From: Auanema rhodensis
Lineage: Eukaryota > Nematoda > Chromadorea > Rhabditida > Rhabditidae
Assembly: GCA_964057225.1 (NCBI GenBank)
Contig: OZ059894.1
Span: 19,808,476 to 19,872,475 of the forward strand
Direction: 5' to 3'
DNA length: 64,000 bases
Below the pieces are notes generated by a model, which was not told the DNA's origin, ran no database searches, and saw only the letters and a program-made list of their open reading frames with translations. Position numbers and translations under genes: made by a program. Below are positions 50,359-63,696 of the stretch, piece after piece (within the stretch, counting starts at the first letter, position 1; each line of letters begins with the position of its first letter).

Positions 50359-53300
50359 TTTCCATGTACACTCAACATTGCTTCCAAAAACATTTTGACA
50401 AACATTTTTTCGAAAAATTTCAGAATAATTTAGCAAAAAGTAGATGTTTTTAGATTCCTTTTTTCAAGGCAAAGACGATGGACATTGTTATTCAACGAAA
50501 AAATTAATTCTTCAGGGTGAAAATCGAGGATATAAGTGTGAACTTATATCAGTTGATATCTCGGTGCATTTTTAAGCTAGCGCAAATCTGATAACACAGA
50601 ACGACGCAGCTTAAAAATTCGCATCGAATGCACTATACTACATTGAAAAACGCTTAATACAAAAATTAGTTATGATCGTTTGAAAAATGATGCATTAGTG
50701 TATGTTGAGTTTCCATGTACACTCAACATTGCTTCCAAAAACATTTTGACAAAAATTTTTTCGAAAAATTTCGAAATAATTTAGCAAAAAGTAGATGTTT
50801 TTAGATTCCATTTTTCAAGGCAAAGACGATGGACAATGTTATTCAACGAAAAAATCAATTCTTCAGGGTGAAAATCGAGGATATAAGTGTGAACTTATAT
50901 CAGTTGATATCTCGGTGCATTTTTAAGCTAGCGCAAATCTGATAACACAGAACGACGCAGCTTAAAAATCCGCATCGAATGCACTATACTACATTAAGAA
51001 ACGCTTAATACAAAAATTAGTTATGATCGTTTGAAAAATGATGCATTAGTGTATGTTGAGTTTCCATGTACACTCAACATTGCTTCCAAAAACATTTTGA
51101 CAAAAATTTTTTCGAGAAATTTCAAAATAATTTAGCAAAAAGTAGATGTTTTTAGATTCCTTTTTTCAAGGCAAAGACGATGGACAATGTTATTCAACGA
51201 AAAAATTAATTCTTCAGGGTGAAAATCGAGGATATAAGTGTGAACTTATATCAGTTGATATCTCGGTGCATTTTTAAGCTAGCGCAAATCTGATAACACA
51301 GATCGACGCAGCTTAAAAATCCGCATCGAATGCACTATACTACATTGAGAAACGCTTAATACAAAAATTAGTTATGATCGTTTGAAAAATGATGCATTAG
51401 TGTATGTTGAGTTTCCATGTACACTCAACATTGCTTCCAAAAACATTTTGACAAAAATTTTTTCGAAAAATTTCAGAATAATTTAGCAAAAAGTAGATGT
51501 TTTTAGATTCCATTTTTCAAGGCAAAGACGATGGACAATGTTATTCAACGAAAAAATTAATTCTTCAGGGTGAAAATCGAGGATATAAGTGTGAACTTAT
51601 ATCAGTTGATATCTCGGTGCATTTTTAAGCTAGCGCAAATCTGATAACACAGATCGACGCAGCTTAAAAATCCGCATCGAATGCACTATACTACATTGAA
51701 AAACGCTTAATACAAAAATTAGTTATGATCGTTTGAAAAATGATGCATTAGTGTATGTTGAGTTTCCATGTACACTCAACATTGCTTCCAAAAACATTTT
51801 GACAAAAAGTTTTTCGAAAAATTTCAAAATAATTTAGCAAAAAGTAGATGTTTTTAGATTCCATTTTTCAAGGCAAAGACGATGGACAATGTTATTCAAC
51901 GAAAAAATTAATTCTTCAGGGTGAAAATCGAGGATATAAGTGTGAACTTATATCAGTTGATATCTCGGTGCATTTTTAAGCTAGCGCAAATCTGATAACA
52001 CAGAACGACGCAGCTTAAAAATCCGCATCGAATGCACTATACTACATTGAGAAACGCTTAATACAAAAATTAGTTATGATCGTTTGAAAAATGATGCATT
52101 AGTGTATGTTGAGTTTCCATGTACACTCAACATTGCTTCCAAAAACATTTTGACAAAAATTTTTTCGAAAAATTTCAGAATAATTTAGCAAAAAGTAGAT
52201 GTTTTTAGATTCCTTTTTTCAAGGCAAAGACGATGGACATTGTTTTTCAACGAAAAAATTAATTCTTCAGGGTGAAAATCGAGGATATAAGTGTGAACTT
52301 ATATCAGTTGATATCTCGGTGCATTTTTAAGCTAGCGCAAATCTGATAACACAGATCGACGCAGCTTAAAAATCCGCATCGAATGCACTATACTACATTG
52401 AGAAACGCTTAATACAAAAATTAGTTATGATCGTTTGAAAAATGATGCATTAGTGTATGTTGAGTTTCCATGTACACTCAACATTGCTTCCAAAAACATT
52501 TTGACAAAAATTTTTTCGAAAAATTTCAGAATAATTTAGCAAAAAGTAGATGTTTTTAGATTCCATTTTTCAAGGCAAAGACGATGGACAATGTTATTCA
52601 ACGAAAAAATTAATTCTTCAGGGTGAAAATCGAGGATATAAGTGTGAACTTATATCAGTTGATATCTCGGTGCATTTTTAAGCTAGCGCAAATCTGATAA
52701 CACAGATCGACGCAGCTTAAAAATCCGCATCGAATGCACTATACTACATTGAAAAACGCTTAATACAAAAATTAGTTATGATCGTTTGAAAAATGATGCA
52801 TTAGTGTATGTTGAGTTTCCATGTACACTCAACATTGCTTCCAAAAACATTTTGACAAAAAGTTTTTCGAAAAATTTCAAAATAATTTAGCAAAAAGTAG
52901 ATGTTTTTAGATTCCATTTTTCAAGGCAAAGACGATGGACAATGTTATTCAACGAAAAAATTAATTCTTCAGGGTGAAAATCGAGGATATAAGTGTGAAC
53001 TTATATCAGTTGATATCTCGGTGCATTTTTAAGCTAGCGCAAATCTGATAACACAGAACGACGCAGCTTAAAAATCCGCATCGAATGCACTATACTACAT
53101 TGAGAAACGCTTAATACAAAAATTAGTTATGATCGTTTGAAAAATGATGCATTAGTGTATGTTGAGTTTCCATGTACACTCAACATTGCTTCCAAAAACA
53201 TTTTGACAAAAATTTTTTCGAAAAATTTCAGAATAATTTAGCAAAAAGTAGATGTTTTTAGATTCCTTTTTTCAAGGCAAAGACGATGGACATTGTTATT

Positions 53301-55974
53301 CAACGAAAAAATTAATTCTTCAGGGTGAAAATCGAGGATATAAGTGTGAACTTATATCAGTTGATATCTCGGTGCATTTTTAAGCTAGCGCAAATCTGAT
53401 AACACAGAACGACGCAGCTTAAAAATTCGCATCGAATGCACTATACTACATTGAAAAACGCTTAATACAAAAATTAGTTATGATCGTTTGAAAAATGATG
53501 CATTAGTGTATGTTGAGTTTCCATGTACACTCAACATTGCTTCCAAAAACATTTTGACAAAAAGTTTTTCGAAAAATTTCAAAATAATTTAGCAAAAAGT
53601 AGATGTTTTTAGATTCCATTTTTCAAGGCAAAGACGATGGACAATGTTATTCAACGAAAAAATTAATTCTTCAGGGTGAAAATCGAGGATATAAGTGTGA
53701 ACTTATATCAGTTGATATCTCGGTGCATTTTTAAGCTAGCGCAAATCTGATAACACAGAACGACGCAGCTTAAAAATCCGCATCGAATGCACTATACTAC
53801 ATTGAGAAACGCTTAATACAAAAATTAGTTATGATCGTTTGAAAAATGATGCATTAGTGTATGTTGAGTTTCCATGTACACTCAACATTGCTTCCAAAAA
53901 CATTTTGACAAAAATTTTTTCGAAAAATTTCAGAATAATTTAGCAAAAAGTAGATGTTTTTAGATTCCTTTTTTCAAGGCAAAGACGATGGACAATGTTA
54001 TTCAACGAAAAAATTAATTCTTCAGGGTGAAAATCGAGGATATAAGTGTGAACTTATATCAGTTGATATCTCGGTGCATTTTTAAGCTAGCGCAAATCTG
54101 ATAACACAGATCGACGCAGCTTAAAAATCCGCATCGAATGCACTATACTACATTGAGAAACGCTTAATACAAAAATTAGTTATGATCGTTTGAAAAATGA
54201 TGCATTAGTGTATGTTGAGTTTCCATGTACACTCAACATTGCTTCCAAAAACATTTTGACAAAAATTTTTTCGAAAAATTTCAAAATAATTTAGCAAAAA
54301 GTAGATGTTTTTAGATTCCTTTTTTCAAGGCAAAGACGATGGACAATGTTATTCAACGAAAAAATTAATTCTTCAGGGTGAAAATCGAGGATATAATTGT
54401 GAACTTATATCAGTTGATATCTCGGTGCATTTTTAAGCTAGCGCAAATCTGATAACACAGAACGACGCAGCTTAAAAATCCGCATCGAATGCACTATACT
54501 ACATTGAAAAACGCTTAATACAAAAATTAGTTATGATCGTTTGAAAAATGATGCATTAGTGTATGTTGAGTTTCCATGTACACTCAACATTGCTTCCAAA
54601 AACATTTTGACAAAAAGTTTTTCGAAAAATTTCAAAATAATTTAGCAAAAAGTAGATGTTTTTAGATTCCTTTTTTCAAGGCAAAGACGATGGACAATGT
54701 TATTCAACGAAAAAATTAATTCTTCAGGGTGAAAATCGAGGATATAAGTGTGAACTTATATCAGTTGATATCTCGGTGCATTTTTAAGCTAGCGCAAATC
54801 TGATAACACAGATCGACGCAGCTTAAAAATCCGCATCGAATGCACTATACTACATTGAGAAACGCTTAATACAAAAATTAGTTATGATCGTTTGAAAAAT
54901 GATGCATTAGTGTATGTTGAGTTTCCATGTACACTCAACATTGCTTCCAAAAACATTTTGACAAAAATTTTTTCGAGAAATTTCAAAATAATTTAGCAAA
55001 AAGTAGATGTTTTTAGATTCCTTTTTTCAAGGCGAAGACGATGGACAATGTTATTCAACGAAAAAATTAATTCTTCAGGGTGAAAATCGAGGATATAAGT
55101 GTGAACTTATATCAGTTGATATCTCGGTGCATTTTTAAGCTAGCGCAAATCTGATAACACAGATCGACGCAGCTTAAAAATCCGCATCGAATGCACTATA
55201 CTACATTGAGAAACGCTTAATACAAAAATTAGTTATGATCGTTTGAAAAATGATGCATTAGTGTATGTTGAGTTTCCATGTACACTCAACATTGCTTCCA
55301 AAAACATTTTGACAAAAATTTTTTCGAAAAATTTCAGAATAATTTAGCAAAAAGTAGATGTTTTTAGATTCCATTTTTCAAGGCAAAGACGATGGACAAT
55401 GTTATTCAACGAAAAAATTAATTCTTCAGGGTGAAAATCGAGGATATAAGTGTGAACTTATATCAGTTGATATCTCGGTGCATTTTTAAGCTAGCGCAAA
55501 TCTGATAACACAGATCGACGCAGCTTAAAAATCCGCATCGAATGCACTATACTACATTGAGAAACGCTTAATACAAAAATTAGTTATGATCGTTTGAAAA
55601 ATGATGCATTAGTGTATGTTGAGTTTCCATGTACACTCAACATTGCTTCCAAAAACATTTTGACAAAAATTTTTTCGAAAAATTTCAAAATAATTTAGCA
55701 AAAAGTAGATGTTTTTAGATTCCTTTTTTCAAGGCAAAGACGATGGACAATGTTATTCAACGAAAAAATTAATTCTTCAGGGTGAAAATCGAGGATATAA
55801 GTGTGAACTTATATCAGTTGATATCTCGGTGCATTTTTAAGCTAGCGCAAATCTGATAACACAGAACGACGCAGCTTAAAAATTCGCATCGAATGCACTA
55901 TACTACATTGAGAAACGCTTAATACAAAAATTAGTTATGATCGTTTGAAAAATGATGCATTAGTGTATGTTGAG
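50359..55974. repeat. 16-monomer higher-order repeat, copy 1
   Basis: Sixteen monomers (5,616 bp) match the next sixteen in order at all the diagnostic sites I compared. Private variants at the same offset include ACAAACATTTTTT at 50398, AATCAATT near 50854, ATTAAGAAACG near 50994, TTGTTTTTCAAC near 52240, GGATATAATTG at 54389 and AAGGCGAAGACG at about 55029. The monomer before (50008) does not match its counterpart at 55624, which sets the left boundary. Confidence 0.88.
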
Positions 55975-58900
55975 TTTCCATGTACACTCAACATTGCTTC
56001 CAAAAACATTTTGACAAACATTTTTTCGAAAAATTTCAGAATAATTTAGCAAAAAGTAGATGTTTTTAGATTCCTTTTTTCAAGGCAAAGACGATGGACA
56101 TTGTTATTCAACGAAAAAATTAATTCTTCAGGGTGAAAATCGAGGATATAAGTGTGAACTTATATCAGTTGATATCTCGGTGCATTTTTAAGCTAGCGCA
56201 AATCTGATAACACAGAACGACGCAGCTTAAAAATTCGCATCGAATGCACTATACTACATTGAAAAACGCTTAATACAAAAATTAGTTATGATCGTTTGAA
56301 AAATGATGCATTAGTGTATGTTGAGTTTCCATGTACACTCAACATTGCTTCCAAAAACATTTTGACAAAAATTTTTTCGAAAAATTTCGAAATAATTTAG
56401 CAAAAAGTAGATGTTTTTAGATTCCATTTTTCAAGGCAAAGACGATGGACAATGTTATTCAACGAAAAAATCAATTCTTCAGGGTGAAAATCGAGGATAT
56501 AAGTGTGAACTTATATCAGTTGATATCTCGGTGCATTTTTAAGCTAGCGCAAATCTGATAACACAGAACGACGCAGCTTAAAAATCCGCATCGAATGCAC
56601 TATACTACATTAAGAAACGCTTAATACAAAAATTAGTTATGATCGTTTGAAAAATGATGCATTAGTGTATGTTGAGTTTCCATGTACACTCAACATTGCT
56701 TCCAAAAACATTTTGACAAAAATTTTTTCGAGAAATTTCAAAATAATTTAGCAAAAAGTAGATGTTTTTAGATTCCTTTTTTCAAGGCAAAGACGATGGA
56801 CAATGTTATTCAACGAAAAAATTAATTCTTCAGGGTGAAAATCGAGGATATAAGTGTGAACTTATATCAGTTGATATCTCGGTGCATTTTTAAGCTAGCG
56901 CAAATCTGATAACACAGATCGACGCAGCTTAAAAATCCGCATCGAATGCACTATACTACATTGAGAAACGCTTAATACAAAAATTAGTTATGATCGTTTG
57001 AAAAATGATGCATTAGTGTATGTTGAGTTTCCATGTACACTCAACATTGCTTCCAAAAACATTTTGACAAAAATTTTTTCGAAAAATTTCAGAATAATTT
57101 AGCAAAAAGTAGATGTTTTTAGATTCCATTTTTCAAGGCAAAGACGATGGACAATGTTATTCAACGAAAAAATTAATTCTTCAGGGTGAAAATCGAGGAT
57201 ATAAGTGTGAACTTATATCAGTTGATATCTCGGTGCATTTTTAAGCTAGCGCAAATCTGATAACACAGATCGACGCAGCTTAAAAATCCGCATCGAATGC
57301 ACTATACTACATTGAAAAACGCTTAATACAAAAATTAGTTATGATCGTTTGAAAAATGATGCATTAGTGTATGTTGAGTTTCCATGTACACTCAACATTG
57401 CTTCCAAAAACATTTTGACAAAAAGTTTTTCGAAAAATTTCAAAATAATTTAGCAAAAAGTAGATGTTTTTAGATTCCATTTTTCAAGGCAAAGACGATG
57501 GACAATGTTATTCAACGAAAAAATTAATTCTTCAGGGTGAAAATCGAGGATATAAGTGTGAACTTATATCAGTTGATATCTCGGTGCATTTTTAAGCTAG
57601 CGCAAATCTGATAACACAGAACGACGCAGCTTAAAAATCCGCATCGAATGCACTATACTACATTGAGAAACGCTTAATACAAAAATTAGTTATGATCGTT
57701 TGAAAAATGATGCATTAGTGTATGTTGAGTTTCCATGTACACTCAACATTGCTTCCAAAAACATTTTGACAAAAATTTTTTCGAAAAATTTCAGAATAAT
57801 TTAGCAAAAAGTAGATGTTTTTAGATTCCTTTTTTCAAGGCAAAGACGATGGACATTGTTTTTCAACGAAAAAATTAATTCTTCAGGGTGAAAATCGAGG
57901 ATATAAGTGTGAACTTATATCAGTTGATATCTCGGTGCATTTTTAAGCTAGCGCAAATCTGATAACACAGATCGACGCAGCTTAAAAATCCGCATCGAAT
58001 GCACTATACTACATTGAGAAACGCTTAATACAAAAATTAGTTATGATCGTTTGAAAAATGATGCATTAGTGTATGTTGAGTTTCCATGTACACTCAACAT
58101 TGCTTCCAAAAACATTTTGACAAAAATTTTTTCGAAAAATTTCAGAATAATTTAGCAAAAAGTAGATGTTTTTAGATTCCATTTTTCAAGGCAAAGACGA
58201 TGGACAATGTTATTCAACGAAAAAATTAATTCTTCAGGGTGAAAATCGAGGATATAAGTGTGAACTTATATCAGTTGATATCTCGGTGCATTTTTAAGCT
58301 AGCGCAAATCTGATAACACAGATCGACGCAGCTTAAAAATCCGCATCGAATGCACTATACTACATTGAAAAACGCTTAATACAAAAATTAGTTATGATCG
58401 TTTGAAAAATGATGCATTAGTGTATGTTGAGTTTCCATGTACACTCAACATTGCTTCCAAAAACATTTTGACAAAAAGTTTTTCGAAAAATTTCAAAATA
58501 ATTTAGCAAAAAGTAGATGTTTTTAGATTCCATTTTTCAAGGCAAAGACGATGGACAATGTTATTCAACGAAAAAATTAATTCTTCAGGGTGAAAATCGA
58601 GGATATAAGTGTGAACTTATATCAGTTGATATCTCGGTGCATTTTTAAGCTAGCGCAAATCTGATAACACAGAACGACGCAGCTTAAAAATCCGCATCGA
58701 ATGCACTATACTACATTGAGAAACGCTTAATACAAAAATTAGTTATGATCGTTTGAAAAATGATGCATTAGTGTATGTTGAGTTTCCATGTACACTCAAC
58801 ATTGCTTCCAAAAACATTTTGACAAAAATTTTTTCGAAAAATTTCAGAATAATTTAGCAAAAAGTAGATGTTTTTAGATTCCTTTTTTCAAGGCAAAGAC

Positions 58901-61590
58901 GATGGACATTGTTATTCAACGAAAAAATTAATTCTTCAGGGTGAAAATCGAGGATATAAGTGTGAACTTATATCAGTTGATATCTCGGTGCATTTTTAAG
59001 CTAGCGCAAATCTGATAACACAGAACGACGCAGCTTAAAAATTCGCATCGAATGCACTATACTACATTGAAAAACGCTTAATACAAAAATTAGTTATGAT
59101 CGTTTGAAAAATGATGCATTAGTGTATGTTGAGTTTCCATGTACACTCAACATTGCTTCCAAAAACATTTTGACAAAAAGTTTTTCGAAAAATTTCAAAA
59201 TAATTTAGCAAAAAGTAGATGTTTTTAGATTCCATTTTTCAAGGCAAAGACGATGGACAATGTTATTCAACGAAAAAATTAATTCTTCAGGGTGAAAATC
59301 GAGGATATAAGTGTGAACTTATATCAGTTGATATCTCGGTGCATTTTTAAGCTAGCGCAAATCTGATAACACAGAACGACGCAGCTTAAAAATCCGCATC
59401 GAATGCACTATACTACATTGAGAAACGCTTAATACAAAAATTAGTTATGATCGTTTGAAAAATGATGCATTAGTGTATGTTGAGTTTCCATGTACACTCA
59501 ACATTGCTTCCAAAAACATTTTGACAAAAATTTTTTCGAAAAATTTCAGAATAATTTAGCAAAAAGTAGATGTTTTTAGATTCCTTTTTTCAAGGCAAAG
59601 ACGATGGACAATGTTATTCAACGAAAAAATTAATTCTTCAGGGTGAAAATCGAGGATATAAGTGTGAACTTATATCAGTTGATATCTCGGTGCATTTTTA
59701 AGCTAGCGCAAATCTGATAACACAGATCGACGCAGCTTAAAAATCCGCATCGAATGCACTATACTACATTGAGAAACGCTTAATACAAAAATTAGTTATG
59801 ATCGTTTGAAAAATGATGCATTAGTGTATGTTGAGTTTCCATGTACACTCAACATTGCTTCCAAAAACATTTTGACAAAAATTTTTTCGAAAAATTTCAA
59901 AATAATTTAGCAAAAAGTAGATGTTTTTAGATTCCTTTTTTCAAGGCAAAGACGATGGACAATGTTATTCAACGAAAAAATTAATTCTTCAGGGTGAAAA
60001 TCGAGGATATAATTGTGAACTTATATCAGTTGATATCTCGGTGCATTTTTAAGCTAGCGCAAATCTGATAACACAGAACGACGCAGCTTAAAAATCCGCA
60101 TCGAATGCACTATACTACATTGAAAAACGCTTAATACAAAAATTAGTTATGATCGTTTGAAAAATGATGCATTAGTGTATGTTGAGTTTCCATGTACACT
60201 CAACATTGCTTCCAAAAACATTTTGACAAAAAGTTTTTCGAAAAATTTCAAAATAATTTAGCAAAAAGTAGATGTTTTTAGATTCCTTTTTTCAAGGCAA
60301 AGACGATGGACAATGTTATTCAACGAAAAAATTAATTCTTCAGGGTGAAAATCGAGGATATAAGTGTGAACTTATATCAGTTGATATCTCGGTGCATTTT
60401 TAAGCTAGCGCAAATCTGATAACACAGATCGACGCAGCTTAAAAATCCGCATCGAATGCACTATACTACATTGAGAAACGCTTAATACAAAAATTAGTTA
60501 TGATCGTTTGAAAAATGATGCATTAGTGTATGTTGAGTTTCCATGTACACTCAACATTGCTTCCAAAAACATTTTGACAAAAATTTTTTCGAGAAATTTC
60601 AAAATAATTTAGCAAAAAGTAGATGTTTTTAGATTCCTTTTTTCAAGGCGAAGACGATGGACAATGTTATTCAACGAAAAAATTAATTCTTCAGGGTGAA
60701 AATCGAGGATATAAGTGTGAACTTATATCAGTTGATATCTCGGTGCATTTTTAAGCTAGCGCAAATCTGATAACACAGATCGACGCAGCTTAAAAATCCG
60801 CATCGAATGCACTATACTACATTGAGAAACGCTTAATACAAAAATTAGTTATGATCGTTTGAAAAATGATGCATTAGTGTATGTTGAGTTTCCATGTACA
60901 CTCAACATTGCTTCCAAAAACATTTTGACAAAAATTTTTTCGAAAAATTTCAGAATAATTTAGCAAAAAGTAGATGTTTTTAGATTCCATTTTTCAAGGC
61001 AAAGACGATGGACAATGTTATTCAACGAAAAAATTAATTCTTCAGGGTGAAAATCGAGGATATAAGTGTGAACTTATATCAGTTGATATCTCGGTGCATT
61101 TTTAAGCTAGCGCAAATCTGATAACACAGATCGACGCAGCTTAAAAATCCGCATCGAATGCACTATACTACATTGAGAAACGCTTAATACAAAAATTAGT
61201 TATGATCGTTTGAAAAATGATGCATTAGTGTATGTTGAGTTTCCATGTACACTCAACATTGCTTCCAAAAACATTTTGACAAAAATTTTTTCGAAAAATT
61301 TCAAAATAATTTAGCAAAAAGTAGATGTTTTTAGATTCCTTTTTTCAAGGCAAAGACGATGGACAATGTTATTCAACGAAAAAATTAATTCTTCAGGGTG
61401 AAAATCGAGGATATAAGTGTGAACTTATATCAGTTGATATCTCGGTGCATTTTTAAGCTAGCGCAAATCTGATAACACAGAACGACGCAGCTTAAAAATT
61501 CGCATCGAATGCACTATACTACATTGAGAAACGCTTAATACAAAAATTAGTTATGATCGTTTGAAAAATGATGCATTAGTGTATGTTGAG
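55975..61590. repeat. 16-monomer higher-order repeat, copy 2
   Basis: This is the directly adjacent second copy, with the same private variants at 56014, near 56470, near 56610, 57857, 60005 and about 60645. The next monomer (61591) matches the one at 49657 better than the unit's first monomer, so the pattern changes phase there. It continues with recognisable but altered units to the window end. Confidence 0.88.
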
Positions 61591-63696
61591 TTTCCATGTA
61601 CACTCAACATTGCTTCCAAAAACATTTTGACAAAAATTTTTTCGAAAAATTTCAGAATAATTTAGCAAAAAGTAGATGTTTTTAGATTCCATTTTTCAAG
61701 GCAAAGACGATGGACAATGTTATTCAACGAAAAAATTAATTCTTCAGGGTGAAAATCGAGGATATAAGTGTGAACTTATATCAGTTGATATCTCGGTGCA
61801 TTTTTAAGCTAGCGCAAATCTGATAACACAGATCGACGCAGCTTAAAAATCCGCATCGAATGCACTATACTACATTGAGAAACGCTTAGTACAAAAATTA
61901 GTTATGATCGTTTGAAAAATGATGCATTAGTGTATGTTGAGTTTCCATGTACACTCAACATTGCTTCCAAAAACATTTTGACAAAAAGTTTTTCGAAAAA
62001 TTTCAAAATAATTTAGCAAAAAGTAGATGTTTTTAGATTCCATTTTTCAAGGCAAAGACGATGGACAATGTTATTCAACGAAAAAATTAATTCTTCAGGG
62101 TGAAAATCGAGGATATAAGTGTGAACTTATATCAGTTGATATCTCGGTGCATTTTTAAGCTAGCGCAAATCTGATAACACAGAACGACGCAGCTTAAAAA
62201 TCCGCATCGAATGCACTATACTACATTGAGAAACGCTTAATACAAAAATTAGTTATGATCGTTTGAAAAATGATGCATTAGTGTATGTTGAGTTTCCATG
62301 TACACTCAACATTGCTTCCAAAAACATTTTGACAAAAATTTTTTCGAAAAATTTCAGAATAATTTAGCAAAAAGTAGATGTTTTTAGATTCCTTTTTTCA
62401 AGTCAAAGACGATGGACATTGTTATTCAACGAAAAAATTAATTCTTCAGGGTGAAAATCGAGGATATAAGTGTGAACTTATATCAGTTGATATCTCGGTG
62501 CATTTTTAAGCTAGCGCAAATCTGATAACACAGAACGACGCAGCTTAAAAATTCGCATCGAATGCACTATACTACATTGAAAAACGCTTAATACAAAAAT
62601 TAGTTATGATCGTTTGAAAAATGATGCATTAGTGTATGTTGAGTTTCCATGTACACTCAACATTGCTTCCAAAAACATTTTGACAAAAATTTTTTCGAGA
62701 AATTTCAAAATAATTTAGCAAAAAGTAGATGTTTTTAGATTCCTTTTTTCAAGGCAAAGACGATGGACAATGTTATTCAACGAAAAAATTAATTCTTCAG
62801 GGTGAAAATCGAGGATATAAGTGTGAACTTATATCAGTTGATATCTCGGTGCATTTTTAAGCTAGCGCAAATCTGATAACACAGATCGACGCAGCTTAAA
62901 AATCCGCATCGAATGCACTATACTACATTGAGAAACGCTTAATACAAAAATTAGTTATGATCGTTTGAAAAATGATGCATTAGTGTATGTTGAGTTTCCA
63001 TGTACACTCAACATTGCTTCCAAAAACATTTTGACAAAAATTTTTTCGAAAAATTTCAGAATAATTTAGCAAAAAGTAGATGTTTTTAGATTCCATTTTT
63101 CAAGGCAAAGACGATGGACAATGTTATTCAACGAAAAAATTAATTCTTCAGGGTGAAAATCGAGGATATAAGTGTGAACTTATATCAGTTGATATCTCGG
63201 TGCATTTTTAAGCTAGCGCAAATCTGATAACACAGATCGACGCAGCTTAAAAATCCGCATCGAATGCACTATACTACATTGAAAAACGCTTAATACAAAA
63301 ATTAGTTATGATCGTTTGAAAAATGATGCATTAGTGTATGTTGAGTTTCCATGTACACTCAACATTGCTTCCAAAAACATTTTGACAAAAAGTTTTTCGA
63401 AAAATTTCAAAATAATTTAGCAAAAAGTAGATGTTTTTAGATTCCATTTTTCAAGGCAAAGACGATGGACAATGTTATTCAACGAAAAAATTAATTCTTC
63501 AGGGTGAAAATCGAGGATATAAGTGTGAACTTATATCAGTTGATATCTCGGTGCATTTTTAAGCTAGCGCAAATCTGATAACACAGAACGACGCAGCTTA
63601 AAAATCCGCATCGAATGCACTATACTACATTGAGAAACGCTTAATACAAAAATTAGTTATGATCGTTTGAAAAATGATGCATTAGTGTATGTTGAG

